Source: Schistosoma mansoni (lineage: Eukaryota > Platyhelminthes > Trematoda > Strigeidida > Schistosomatidae). From it: 64,000 nt of DNA. This document shows positions 34,528 through 46,344 of this stretch, in pieces (position 1 is the first letter of the stretch; each line of letters opens with the position of its first letter). The notes beneath the pieces were generated by a model that ran no database searches, had not been told where the DNA came from, and was given only the letters and a program-made list of their open reading frames with translations. A program made the translations under genes and the position numbers. The stretch is taken from NCBI RefSeq assembly GCF_000237925.1, contig NC_031502.1:1-64000 (forward strand). Reading direction: 5' to 3'.

Positions 34528-35172
34528 TAGTTAGCGTTTTTTAGCGAGTTAGTTTTCTACGGGATGAGGATGTGGAATTTTTCACGTACCTGTGTAGCAT
34601 CATCGATGAACAAGGAGGATCCGATGCAGATGTAAAGGCAAGGATTGACAAAGAAAGGACAGAATTTCTACAATTGAAGAACATAAGAAACTTAAAACAA
34701 CTGTCAACTAACTTCAAAGTGAGAATCTTCAATACGAACGTCAAGACAGTGATACTGTACGGAACTGAAACGTGGAAAACTACTACAACCATCATCCAAA
34801 AAGTACAAGTATTTATAAACAGTTGTCTACGAAAAATACTCAACATCTATTGGCCGGATACTATCAGCAACAGCGTCTTATGGGAGAGAACAAACCAGCT
34901 TCCAGCTGAAGAGGAAATTAGGAAAAGACGTTGTAAGTGGATATGACATACATTAAGGAAATCACCAAACTGAATCACGAAGCAATCCCTAACTTAGAAT
35001 CCGGAAGGGAAGCGGAAAAGATGAAGGCCAAAGAACATATTACGTTGGTAAATAGAAGCAGATATGAAAAGGATGAATGTTAATTAGAAAGAAATGGAAA
35101 GGATTGGTCAGGACAGGGTTGGATGGAGAATGCACCTCCTACACAAGGGGTAACAAGCGTAAATAAGTAAGT
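34528..35172 (+). mobile_element. Chimeric RTE: mini-R start fused to RTE C-terminal region
   Basis: 34528-34567 reads TTAGCGTTTTTTAGCGAG... GGGATG, the mini-R beginning, and continues at GGATGTGGAATTTTTCACG into RTE coding sequence. The joint lies at a shared GGATG. A 124-codon frame follows ([13 protein letters not shown]... RKRRCKWI), ending at the same TGA as other copies. The 3' tail is GTAAATAAGTAAGTAAG. Confidence 0.85.
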
Positions 35173-35504
35173 AAGTACTATCTAATAGAATATATATTAG
35201 ACAGATACCACAAACACACCTCCAGTAATTATATATTATTCATTCAATATATTCATTAGAAAATATTCTAAATTATTCTTCTATTCATCTTTTCATATTT
35301 TAATATAGATGTTTGTAAATAATAAATATTACAGTACGTTTGTAAGGTTGTTGCTTTTTATCATTCGAAATGATGATTTAGCAGAAACCAAGAAAACAAA
35401 CAACATCACAAAGTAATGGAAACACATGATCGGCATAGTTACTAATATCAATAAAAAAATAAGTTGCTTGGTTTATTCGAAAACATTTATAGAATGTTCT
35501 GTTT

Positions 35505-36098
35505 TTCATAGTTGAAATCACGAGTCAATTGAAGCTAGACCACTATGGAAAACCTGGAAGCACTGGATGGCCGTTTCGTCCTACTATGGGACTTCTCAGG
35601 AGTGCGCATCCACGATCCAGCCTCGCTTCAATTGACTCATGATATCAACTATGAAAAATATTGAAATCTCTACAAAACCCCTTTTGATTATAATCATATG
35701 GCTCACTGGTGACTGACTTCAAGATACATGCCCTGGAGTTCTAGTGGAAAGCAGTGATCAGTGGATTTCAACCACGACTGTTGTGAGATAACAACTTACT
35801 GAAGATAATTGGTGAACGGTTGCTCAACTTCGTGGATTAGTTGAAGTTAGACATTAACACCGTTGAATGACGGCCGGCTCAGTGGTCTATTGGTTAAGTA
35901 CTCTGGCGCGAGACTGGTAGGTCCTGGGTTCGAATATCGCGAGTGCGGGATCGTAGATGCGCACTGCTGAGGAGTCTCACAATAGGACGGAACGGCCGTC
36001 AAGCAGTGTTTCCAGGTTTTCGATGGTGGTCTAGCTTCAATTGACTGATGACTTCAACTATGAAAAATACTGAAATCTCCACAAAACCCCTTGTGAGT
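35505..36098. repeat. SINE-B divergent inverted complex with permuted plus copy
   Basis: A minus arm (35505-35625) joins a plus arm (35626-36095) that passes a unit end, a full body, the head and a ribozyme. The two 3' tails are inverted repeats. Ribozyme cores have CTGAGAAG (minus) and GGAAC (plus), so both are probably dead. Confidence 0.85.
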
Positions 36099-36984
36099 GT
36101 TCTGTTTATTTCAAACACTTAGTTCATTGATTTCTAACATTGCAATCATGATTTTTTTTCAAATTCTAAATCAATCACTTATTTCGGTTGGTTTTATTCT
36201 TCAAGATGGAGATTCATGTGAATAGAGAAATAAGAAGCCCTAACAAACTATGGAAGCTGTTTCGGGGGATGTTATTCCATTTAAAGTTTGTAAAACAGTA
36301 ACATTTACTTTTGTCCCTAGTCTATTCTACATATCACAAGCTTTCATTTGATTTATAATTCACTGCTATAGCCTTTTCTGTTCTAAAGCTATTGTTATTT
36401 AGACGTCATCTTTTGTACTCTATTTTCTACTCTAAACCCCAGTTTCCGACATAATTGTATTTTCCTAATTATTGTACGTTGTTATCTGGTTAGTCATCTA
36501 TTTTTCATGTATCTTTTTACACTAATCTGAAGTCGGGTATCAGATCGGATTTTGGAATAGAGTGAGTAGTGTTCCAGTTGTCTTGTCTTCTTTCTCGCGC
36601 GTGCTTGTCAACCAATCAGGTGATAGAATAGTTTTCGTCTCTCTTACTCTAGCAGTTGGTTTCACTTCAAACTCACACATACTAGCCTTAAGGTTAGGCC
36701 AGTCAACCTATCGAGTCAAGGTCCCAATGTACATAAGCCAAGTTATGGTCTGCACGAAAATGAATAGACAGATCAAGGACGTAACAGATGTAATCAATAG
36801 AATCTGTTTGCTTAAATTCAAGTCTTCGAAGGCGTATGCACTTTATAGTTGGATTCTGTTGCCCTGAGAAGTTAAGCACACTAATGATAATCCGTGATAC
36901 ACGAATCCCATGCTAGTCTGCTAAAATATCATCTATGCTCATTGTAAATAAATAAGTCAACAAAGTAACTACGGTAGGCAAATA
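36099..36984. other. Interval with an unassigned 101-codon frame
   Basis: 36562-36867 is open (MSSVPVVLSSFSRVL...) in less AT-rich sequence; no known domain seen. It may be old LTR or LINE internal sequence. Confidence 0.35.
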
Positions 36985-37412
36985 ACTATTTTAATAGTTG
37001 AATTCATGAGTCGACCTAATCTAGATCACTATTAGAAACCTGGAAGCATTGGACGGTCATTTCGTCTTAGTATGGGACTCCTGAGTAGTGTGAACCCACC
37101 ATACTGCACGTGGGAACCGAACCCAGGCACCTTAGGTCTTGCTCGTGAACGTTAAACCTCTAAACCACTGGACTGACATCCAACAGTATTAAAGTCTAAC
37201 TCCAATCGATCCATGATCTTGCCCAATCCATAGTTACAGAGATCAGTCGTCTAGAGGTTAAGTGTTCGCGTGTGAGACTGAGGGTGGTGGGTTCGAGTGC
37301 CACGTATGGGATGGTGGATGCACACTCTTGGGGTCCCATACTAGGACGAAACGACCGTCCAATGCTTTTCAGGTTTTCAATGATGGTCTAGCTTGGATTG
37401 ATTCATGAATTC
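36985..37412. repeat. SINE-B divergent pair, diverged subfamily
   Basis: Minus arm 36985-37230, plus arm 37231-37412, each with a B box. The plus ribozyme core is CTTGGGG and is dead. Confidence 0.8.
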
Positions 37413-37880
37413 GACCATTATTAATACTACGATCTGGACAAACTTCTATTCTGAATATAATCATTTATTAATTATGTTTATATTAAAAATAATCAGGTTA
37501 GTCTGAATAAAGTCGCATACATAATACAGATGTTGTTTATTTGCCTTCGTTTTTTCCATCGGATACAGTCTTGAAGTCAATGATTGGGTTTATGGAAGGT
37601 TTCCATTTAATTTGAATATAGATTTTGAAATGAATAAGCATGATTTGGTGAATTGGCTTTACAATGATTCATAAACTTCTGTCATTCATAAATATGTTCA
37701 ATTACTAGGTCCCATATTAATTAAAGACCATAAAGTGGGTACTTTCAAGAAATTCTAATTAATTAATAGATAATGAATATCCTTTTTTTAAATACACTTT
37801 GTAGTTTCTTAATATGAACAAATGTGTCAAAGCTAACCTATGTATACAAAAGGAAAGTGTGTTAAACCTCTTTTTGTCAT
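37413..37880. other. AT-rich interval, nothing recognised
   Basis: No gene or repeat match. Confidence 0.4.
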
Positions 37881-37884
37881 TATC

Positions 37885-38105
37885 AGAAGGGGGTTTGGTG
37901 GAGATTTTAGTAATTTTATATAGTTGAAATCGTGAGTCAATTGAAGCTAGACAACTATGGAAAACCTGGAAGTACTAGACAGACGTTTCTTCCTATTGTG
38001 GGACTCCTCAGCAGTGTGCATCAGCGATCCCAACTCGCGAGATTCCAACCCAAGACCTATCAGTCTCTTGTGCGATCGCTCAACCACTAGATCATTGAGC
38101 TGATG
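37885..38105 (-). repeat. SINE-B copy
   Basis: Minus unit from 3' end to head. The ribozyme keeps CTGAGGA and GAAAC, but the stem II closing pair is lost (GGAA for GGAC). Confidence 0.75.
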
Positions 38106-38610
38106 AAGAGCCTCAAATAAAGATGTATTTGTTTTATTCTACAAAACTGACGTCTATTGATCAATCTAAATTGATGAAGTTGATTTATATGAAAATCTCA
38201 GATCAGTCTGACAAATGAAGATCACATGTTAGATATTCAATGAAACTTGTTCAAAACCTAGTAACAACATGTTAAGTAGTAACGACTGGTTGTTACTGTA
38301 TGAAGTTTAGTTATTTTTCTGAATAGATACATGATTAATTCAAAAATGAAGATTATTTGAGTAAACAATTGTTTTCAATAACTTCATCATTAAGCTCTAT
38401 AATTATAAGTTTATAGTTATTGGGATATTTTACAAAGGTCAAAATGAGGTATGTATGAATAAATTTGACAATGTTATATATTGAAAATGGTCAACGTTTT
38501 TTCATTTGTTATGACATATATACTTGAAAATCGTGTTATTTGTAAATTAGAAAGTTCATTTAATAAAGGTCAGAATGATTTGGAGTAAAGTGTCCATTCA
38601 CAATCAATAT

Positions 38611-38722
38611 AATCAGATGGGGGGTTTTGTGGATATTATAGAAATTTCAATAGTTGAATTCATCAATCAATTGAAGGTAGACCACTGTAGAAACCTTGGA
38701 AGTACTGGATGGTCGTTTCATA
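38611..38722 (-). repeat. SINE-B 3' fragment
   Basis: The unit 3' end (GGGGGGTTTTGTGGATATT on the plus strand) up to the start of the ribozyme region. Confidence 0.7.
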
Positions 38723-39242
38723 ATAATCGTAAAATAGTAATATGGAAAGAATGAAAATGAAAAAATATTGTATGAATAAAATGCATAGTAGAAGAATTTC
38801 ATCTTGTTAATTGAGATTGTAATAATAATAGTATCGTTGTGTGAATACAATATGTAATAAGAGGGGGTGTTATGAAGGTAATTACGATGAAAGGGAATTC
38901 ATGTGAAGTGGGAATGATGAATGTGAAGATTAAGATAGATGTAATCAAGAAAAAAAAAGGGAGGTTTATAATATTCAGTTTAAGTATCCGATTATCCAGT
39001 CCGATATCCAGCATGATATTATCTTTTCAAGATACATAAGTTCGGTTTCATTGAGTTGATCATGATGACTTATTGGCTATGCAAAGTAATCGTAATCTAT
39101 CTCCTTGACATAGATTTTTAGGAACTTGATATAAAACAGAAAAAACTTCCTCCATTTTAATATGATGTTCACTATCCTACCAAGGTGGTAGAAAATAATA
39201 CTGTTGATTGATTTAATACCTTCTTTTCCTGACTATACTGAT
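38723..39242. other. AT-rich interval, nothing recognised
   Basis: Long antisense frames near 38647-39014 are low-complexity hydrophobic and unconvincing. Confidence 0.4.
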
Positions 39243-39760
39243 ACATATTCAAGAACGTCCTCTAATGCCCTGGTACCGCCGACAGTGGGGAGAGTCCCCT
39301 CTCCCTCTCGAAATGCTCTCATGTGACCACGCGTATATAGCCTCTGTCAGGGAAGTCCTACTCACTGCCTTCTCTCACCAGGGATGTTGTTTACGAAATT
39401 GAGAGGACGAAAAGCGAATGTTCGGTGCTTTAACCGGGTTGGTGGACACAGAGGGTTCTCCTAGGAGAGTTGGAAAACCCTGATTCCAAACTAATGGTGC
39501 ACATGCATCCTGTATCCTGAGGGAACAAATAACATATGAATCAGTCGTTAGTCACCGGCTACCATGTGACTGCATCTTCTTACGATGCTCCACTGTCGTG
39601 TTGATCACATCTTTAGGTCAAAGGCTCCGGGTGTGGCCCCCTAAGAAAACTACCTTTTTCAGTTTGGGAACCTGGGCATTATCACAGCCTTCACAGAAAT
39701 CATCTATCTCTGGTGCCCTTTTGTACCAATATCTATGTGTTCAAATAATAATAATAATAA
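39243..39760 (+). repeat. Repeat E, near full length
   Basis: Starts near GCCCTGGTACCGCCGACAG and ends CCAATATCTATGTGTTCAAA plus (ATA)n. Collinear with the 2102-2645 copy. Confidence 0.75.
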
Positions 39761-39784
39761 ATTCACTTATTATTGTTTGTTGAA

Positions 39785-40010
39785 TCATCCCATTGATGTT
39801 TTTAGGACTGTAATTGGTCAGTCTCTAATTGACATATGTGCATACTGTGCGTATCGGCTCGATATAGCCTTAATTCACAAGCATGGTAAGCAAAGATAAA
39901 TAGTGGCTAGGATGAGCGTTTCGTCCTATTTGGGACTCATCAACTGGATGTACCTGCATCTTAGAGTTCATATTCACTCTGAGACTCGAACCCAGTACCT
40001 TTCGCTTCCA
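39785..40010 (-). repeat. Smα SINE with stem I deletion
   Basis: Minus copy from the tail to just before the B box region. The ribozyme has TTGATGAG and a deletion of about 12 bases that removes the 3' stem I strand. Confidence 0.82.
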
Positions 40011-40234
40011 ATAATAACAATATTCAAGAATATGCAAAGATAATTACTGAATATTTTCAACAATTATAATTGAATATTTTATTTACCTTATCACATAATT
40101 TATATTTAATGAGTTTAAACTATTGAAAGTGAATACTTTTAATAAGACCCAGTTTTTCATATCCTTGTTGTTATGAATTTGTACTTTGCCATATTATATA
40201 TAATAACTATAGAACGATGTATTCATACTGTACT

Positions 40235-40680
40235 CTAATAATAATAATAATAGTAGTAATAGTAATAATGATAGTAATAATAGTATTAATAATAGTAGTA
40301 ATAATAGTAATAGTAATAATAATAATAATAATTAATTACCTTATAATTATCCTATTGAAATTAAAGTGTACTTTTATCAATATAAACTTAGGAAACTTTT
40401 TCACATGTACTAAATACTTTCTCTCTATATTTTAGTTTCCATGTATTCAATCAAGATAATTCAGTTATTAAGGTCAATTTTTAAAAAAAAAAATTAAAAA
40501 AAAGATCAATTAAATTTTTTTTATCAAATTTTTTTCTTTTTTTTTTATTTTGAAAATTTCAAGTTCTTATTAGTACATTCTCATTTCAATCTCATTTTCT
40601 TTTTTCTCTTTTTTTTCTTTATTCTTTTTTCTCTTTCTTTCTTTTTTTTTCAAAAAAACTTCACTCGTTTACGCCTTAAT
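40235..40680. repeat. Low-complexity block: interrupted (ATA/GTA)n, then A/T and T-rich runs
   Basis: 40237-40334 is an interrupted ATA/GTA trinucleotide array. 40480-40670 is almost pure A/T with long T runs. Confidence 0.8.
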
Positions 40681-40782
40681 CAAACAATTTTATAATTGCT
40701 CTTTAATATGTTTTGTTTTCCTTATTACGTTTATTGGTTTATAGTTAAATGTAGATATATCATGATATAAATAATGATATTT

Positions 40783-41180
40783 AGAAGGGGATTTGTGGAG
40801 ATTTCAGTATTTTTCAACGTTGAAATCATGAGTCAATTGAAGCTAGACCACCATGGAAAACCTGCAAACACTGCTTTAAGGCCGTTTCTTCCTATCACGG
40901 GACTCCTCAGCAGTACACATCCACGATCCCGCTCTCGAGAGATTCGAACCCAAAACCTACCAGTCTCGAGCCAGAGCCCTTAACCTCTAGACCACTGATC
41001 TGGCCGGCATCCAACGGTGTTAATGTCTAACTTAATGGTAGCTCATAATTCGTGGATCGGTTGAAGTTAGTCATTAACACCGTTGGATGCCAGCTTAGCT
41101 GTCTAGAGGTCTAGCGCTCACACACGAGAGTGATAGGTCCTGGGTTCGAATCTCGCGAGTCCGGAACGTGGATGATATTT
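40783..41180. repeat. SINE-B2 divergent inverted pair
   Basis: Minus B2 copy (40783-41035) and plus head (41041-41178). They form a palindrome around the CATCCAACGGTGTTAATG segment. Confidence 0.8.
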
Positions 41181-41248
41181 CTCATTTTACTGAATTCAGT
41201 TTATCATGGATAATATAGATTAGGGTGATATTAATCTTATAGAATATT

Positions 41249-41445
41249 AGAAGGGGTTTTTGTGGAGATTTTAGATTTCGAGAGGTATTTCCTGGAGTTC
41301 TAGTGAAAAAACAGTGATTAGTGGAGTTCAGCGAAGTCTGGTGTGAGATAGGAACTCATTGAAGATAATTGGTGAATAGTTGCTCAACTTCGTGGATTGG
41401 TTGAAGCTAGACAATAACATTATTATTATTATTATTATTATTAGC
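41249..41445. repeat. SINE-B minus end joined to plus body, plus (ATT)n
   Basis: A 26-base minus unit end joins the plus body (41275-41419), followed by an ATT array to 41443. Confidence 0.75.
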
Positions 41446-41819
41446 TTTATTCAATATTATATTATTTGGTACAAAATCGAATTCTCAGCATAAAGTATTT
41501 CAACATGTTTACGTTTCTTATTTCTTCGTTGCTCCTGATGATAAACATTCAGTGATCGCCAGTTGGATGTCAGCAGTTCAGTCAATCGACATATGAATAA
41601 TGTATATTCTTTTTGCCGCATGTTCCCAGCAAACACGACATCGCTGATTAGGCCTTTTAAAACCTTTACAGCGAAAGGTTGTACAGTTTTCAGAAACGCA
41701 CCGGAATAGGTTGTGTGCTTAATAGCCATAATGATGTATTAAAACAAACAATATTAGATAACTTGTTGAAATATATAGATGACGGGAAACAGGTAGCCCA
41801 GATGTTTAAGCAGGCCGCC

Positions 41820-42020
41820 ATTATCGGATGCCGGCTCAGTGGTCTATCGGTTAAGTGCTCTGGCGTGCTCTGACTGATAGGTCCTGAGTTCGAATCTCGC
41901 GAGGCGAGATCGTGAATGCGAACTGCTGAGGAGTCCCATAATAGGACGAGTTGGCCGTCCATTGTTTCTAGGTTTTCCATGGTTGTCTAGCTTCAATTGA
42001 CTCATGATTTCAACCATGAA
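41820..42020 (+). repeat. SINE-B copy, dead ribozyme
   Basis: tRNA-like head with B box GTTCGAATCTC. CTGAGGA and GTC are present but GAGTT replaces GAAAC. Confidence 0.82.
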
Positions 42021-42152
42021 AATCTTATAAATATTGTAACTAAGTTTATCTCATTTTAGTTAATGTTCATCAGTATGAAATTCAATTTGTAACAAGAATA
42101 AGAATGAAAATTATTTGATAAGTTCAAGTAATCACATATTATACAATTAAGT

Positions 42153-42437
42153 TGTGATGTATGTTACTTATATCGAAAGACATAAGTAGTATGTAACACT
42201 AGTTGTGAAGAGAAAATCTGGCATAAGAAAGTTAAGAAGATCAAATTGATTAGAAAGGAAGGGAGAATAGACAGAAATTGTAAACTGGAAGAATCATATA
42301 GAATATGAAGGACAATTGATGAAAGATTTGCAAATGAAGTATTCAGTATATAGTTCTCGTATATATTTAGCAAGACATTTTCTAATTTTGTATAATTATC
42401 CATTCGGTTGTCCTCACCTGTATTCTCATTCATCACA
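42153..42437 (+). repeat. Solo LTR copy
   Basis: Starts TGTGATGTATGTTACTTAT and ends CATTCATCACA. Flanks AAGT / ATGT may be a decayed 4-bp duplication. Confidence 0.72.
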
Positions 42438-42469
42438 ATGTCACTGTTATTGAGTCTAGCCAATTATAA

Positions 42470-42930
42470 CGTCAGTGACTGTTGAAATTTTTCATGGAAA
42501 CAAACAAATATGTATGAATTTCCACCTCATGTTACGTTCAATTGTAGTGAACAGTTTATATGTATATACCCTAAGTATTCCGATTGAAAGAACAGAACTG
42601 AATGTCCTTATTCAAATCTCTGGTCTAATTCCACAGCTATTGAGATTAAAAGGTTTACTTGTTTTCAACACTGTGATTGCTCGTCGTCAACTGAATAGTA
42701 AACACAATTTTAATATTTCAAAATCATTTGAGTCTACAGCGTTTCACATTAGTTATTATAATCAAAAGGTTAGGACTGAATATGTGTTATAAAGAAATCA
42801 TTAATTACCCTGGTGACTTCTGTCTTTCATTATTTAGATGTGTATTCTTACCTCCCGCGATAAATATAGGGCTTGCTTTCTTAATTTGCGCATCACTTTT
42901 TTTTGCTTTTCGTCATACCACAGTATAAAT
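42470..42930 (+). pseudogene. Possible cysteine-rich ectodomain plus membrane segment remnant
   Basis: A frame interrupted by TGA gives MYEFPPHVTFNCSEQFICIY then RTECPYSNLWSNSTAI and FTCFQHCDC, reminiscent of a CCP/sushi-like cysteine pattern. Further on another frame gives LPPAINIGLAFLICASLFFAF, a membrane-like stretch. It could equally be chance. Confidence 0.25.
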
Positions 42931-42944
42931 CAGTAGACTTCTAC

Positions 42945-43055
42945 ATGAAGTATGTGCTGATAATGTTGTTTAGATGAATAATGAAAGCTCCATAACCAAA
43001 CCATCCCGCTCCAACTAAATCATTCACCTGAGTTACAAATCTTCTCCACTCAATA
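42945..43055 (+). mobile_element. Penelope-like 3' tail fragment
   Basis: Matches the PLE tail (TAGACTTCTACATGAAG start, ACAAATCTTCTCCACTCA end) seen at 16860-17015 and 44930. Confidence 0.7.
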
Positions 43056-43067
43056 AATCTTTTAGGG

Positions 43068-43430
43068 ACTGGTATTGTTATATCAAGCCCGCATAGGTTA
43101 TTCTAGCCTCTGAACAGATCAATTTATTCATTCTTCTTAAGCCACATTTTTACCCTATCACTTATTCGCCTACTAACCCTGACTGTTTTTATATGATCGT
43201 ATGTGTGTTAATTACTTACCCTATCCACCATGTGCCAGTAATTTATTTTTGTTCAACTATAAATATCGATTCATTCTTGGTTAAATCAAGTTGGCTCATC
43301 CGCCTTCTCCATTAAGAGTCATTTTGTTTTGCTTCGCTTTCCGATCAACGATTGTATGAAATATACGTATTCAAAATCTATTCTGGTATTTGACTTATTT
43401 AATTTCGTTAATCTTTAACGCGAGTTAAGT
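43068..43430 (+). repeat. Possible LTR of another element
   Basis: Starts TGTTATATCAAGCCCGC after a TTTTAGGGACTGG stretch and has CTATAAATATCG, a TATA-like box. Only one copy in the window, so weak. Confidence 0.3.
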
Positions 43431-43549
43431 CGATAATTATTGTATTATTATTATTATTATTATTATTGTACTTTAGCTAATTTATTACGTAATTCAGTTA
43501 GTGATCCTTTTTCAATTAAACTTATAACCTTACAGAATTATTTGGGAAT

Positions 43550-43955
43550 ACTTACTCACTTACGCCTGTTACTCCCAATGGAGCATAGGCCACCGACCAG
43601 CATTCTCCAACTAACTCTATCCTGGACCTTCCTTTCTAGTTCTATTTAATTGTTGTTCATTCTTCTCATATCTGTCTCCATTTCTCAGGGTAATATGTTC
43701 TTTGGTCTTCCTTTTTCCCTTCGGCCTTCAGGACTTCATATGAGGGCTTGCCTCAAATCAAATCAAATTTGTGCGGCGCATATATATTTGGTGCCCCCCT
43801 TGTACCAATATTTATGTGTTTAAATAAATAAATAAATTGCCTTGTGACGCAGTTGGGTGATTTCCTCAATGTATGTCCTATCCACTTCCAGCGCTTCTTC
43901 CTGATTTCTTCCACCGTTACTGACTTTATTTCATATCAAGTGATGTTAATCATTT
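43550..43955 (-). mobile_element. RTE-type LINE 3' end interrupted by repeat E
   Basis: Minus-strand RTE C-terminus and 3' UTR; unlike other copies it encodes KWIGHTL (GGA, not TGA). A repeat E 3' end is inserted at 43754-43836. Confidence 0.85.
43754..43836 (+). repeat. Short repeat E insertion with target duplication
   Basis: An 83-bp E 3' end with AAAT tail, flanked by TTGCCT at 43748-43753 and 43837-43842 inside the RTE. This shows E is a 5'-truncating retroposon. Confidence 0.82.
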
Positions 43956-44199
43956 GAAACTCATTTGAATCCATCAGCAGGCGATATATACAAAGTATGT
44001 AAGTAATTTACAGTTCATTATCTGCTTTGGCTAAAATTTGTATGTAATAGCAATTAAAAGAGTGACTATGGGAAATAGGATAACAAGTAGTTCATATTAC
44101 TAATACTGCTTGTGTGACATAACTCGATAACTTACACGAGTACAGTTGGAACATATGTGTTTTGCTATTATAATTCATTTGTCTATTGATTGTTTGAAT

Positions 44200-44565
44200 C
44201 TTTTCATTGATGATTAGGACTACAATTGATTAGTTTCTTATTGGTATATGTACATACTGTTCGGATTGCCTTAAGTCACAAGCCTTATCAATTGCAGTTA
44301 TAAATATCAATGAGAAGATTCAAACAACCAATACATAAATGAATTAAACTTTACCCAATCGCACAATCTACTGAATATCGGGACTCAGTAGTTCAGTTGA
44401 TAAGGTGATGGAATCTGAAGTGAACGACACTTGATTCTTGTCACAGAGCGAACATCAACTGTGAGACGCAGGTGAATTCAACTGACAAGTCCTCAGTAGG
44501 ACGAAATGTGCGTCCTAAATTCCACTGCTATACATCATCCATTTTTGTTTGTAATTAATTGCTAA
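44200..44565. repeat. Smα divergent inverted pair
   Basis: Minus tail arm (44200-44286), then a plus unit (44287-44560). The plus ribozyme has CTGACAAG and GAAAT; dead. Confidence 0.82.
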
Positions 44566-44704
44566 TATTCTACTAATCTTTATCAATGTACAGTACATAC
44601 ATAGGTATCAAGTAATAATAAACATTATTTATGGGTTGTTAACATCTGTATATAAGATAAGTGATATAAGTGAATTCATCTTATTTGACTACGTTTTTTT
44701 TAGA

Positions 44705-45062
44705 AGCTTGGCACTCAGGTCAATCAGCAATAAACAAACGCATTGAAATCAATCGAATTTATCAACCAATTAAGAAAATTATGCAGAAACATAGGAACAA
44801 AAATCAAACCAATAGGAGATACAACCAAAACAAAGAAATAAACAATGACAGATTTAAGGTCAATAAGAACCAATCAACATCGAGGTGCACAGGACAAGCA
44901 TTGAATCACATGTGGAGAAATTCAAACACTTCACTTCTACCCGAAGTTTGTGCTGATGATGTCGTTCAGAAGGACGATGAAAGCTCCACAACCAAACCAT
45001 CCAGCTCAGAGAACAAAGCCCCATCAAAACAAAATTGTTTCTGTTTACTTGTTATTAGAAAA
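44705..45062 (+). mobile_element. Penelope-like C-terminal tail
   Basis: Open frame EAWHSGQSAINKRIEINRIYQ then the charged/Asn-rich extension ending SSSENKAPSK, parallel to 32320-32650. The conserved tail suggests a coding extension after GIY-YIG in this lineage. Confidence 0.78.
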
Positions 45063-45084
45063 GAAGCAACATCGAACACCTACA

Positions 45085-45690
45085 TTTACTTACTTACGCC
45101 TGTTACCCCTCGTCGAGGAACATAAGCCACCTACCAGCATTCTCCATCCAACCATGTCCTGACCAATCCTTTCCAGTTCTTTCCAGTTAGTGATTATTAT
45201 ATGAATATCAGTTCAGCATACCAACGTAATGTGTTCTTTAGCCTTCCTCTTTTCCACTTCCCTTCCGGATTCTAAGTTAGGGATTGCTTCGTGATGTAGT
45301 TTGGTGATTTCCTTAATGTATGTCATATCCACTTCCAACGTCTTTTCCTAATTTCCTCTTCAGCTGGAAGCTGGTTTGTCCTCTCCCATAAAACGTTGTT
45401 GCTGACAGTATCCGGCCAGTGAATGTTTAGTATTTTGCATAAACAACTGTTCATAAATACTTGTACCTTCTTGACGATGGATGTAGTAGTTCTCCACGTT
45501 TTAGCTCCGTACAGTATCACTGTCTTGACATTCGTACTGAAGATTCTCACTTTGAAGTTAGTTGACAGTTGTTTTAAGTTTCTTATATTCTTCAATTGTA
45601 GAAATGCTGCCCTTTCTTTGCCAATCCTCGCCTTCACATCTGCATCCGATCCTCCTTGTTTATCAACGATGCTTCTCAGAAACACCTACC
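45085..45690 (-). mobile_element. RTE-type LINE 3' part
   Basis: Minus frame [21 protein letters not shown] through [11 protein letters not shown] to RKRRWKWI and the shared TGA. 5'-truncated at about 45690. The plus strand begins TTACTTACTTACGCC. Confidence 0.9.
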
Positions 45691-46344
45691 TTTAATAGCT
45701 AAATAATGCAATTTACTTTTCAAAAAAGGTGGGAAATTTACAAGATATCTGTCGTTTTATTAGAGAATAAAGTAATCAGTTCATTTGGGTGAATCTCTTA
45801 TCCTCAAACTATAAAGGGTGAGAATCGAAGAAAGATTCAATGTGAACTATACACAATACAATTTCTGAAAGGCTTCAACAGTTGGAGTAATGTATAACTG
45901 TTGAGCAATGTATGTTTATTAATGTTGAACCTTCTTAAATCATTTTAAATAAATCACTACACGTGAACGGATAGATTAATGAATTATTCATCCATTGTAT
46001 CATTTATTCTTTCTCTATAGCAACCATCCATCTTAAGGAGACATTTTAGCAACATTTTAAAACGGACATGTCTTCCAGAATATCATATGGTACCATATAT
46101 ATTCAAGATTCAAAACTCACTGACAAATTACTTTATGTATTAGCTTCTTGATATAGATTCTTGTTTTTCTTAATCAGACTAATAGACAGATCGATTGAAT
46201 AAAAGTAAAGTTGAACTACTTCCGGTCGAAGAAAATTACTTCTTATCCCATTTTTCTTTTTTAAATTCCTATACAGAATAGACTAAATTCAATTTGATTG
46301 AAAATCTTTGTTCGTTTATTAGTTGAAAATTTGTTCTCGGAAAA
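45691..46344. other. AT-rich interval, nothing recognised
   Basis: No coding or repeat match. Confidence 0.4.

Noticed and set aside
40217-40435. 72-codon hydrophobic Ile/Val frame as a membrane protein
   Set aside because: Translation of an ATA/GTA microsatellite.
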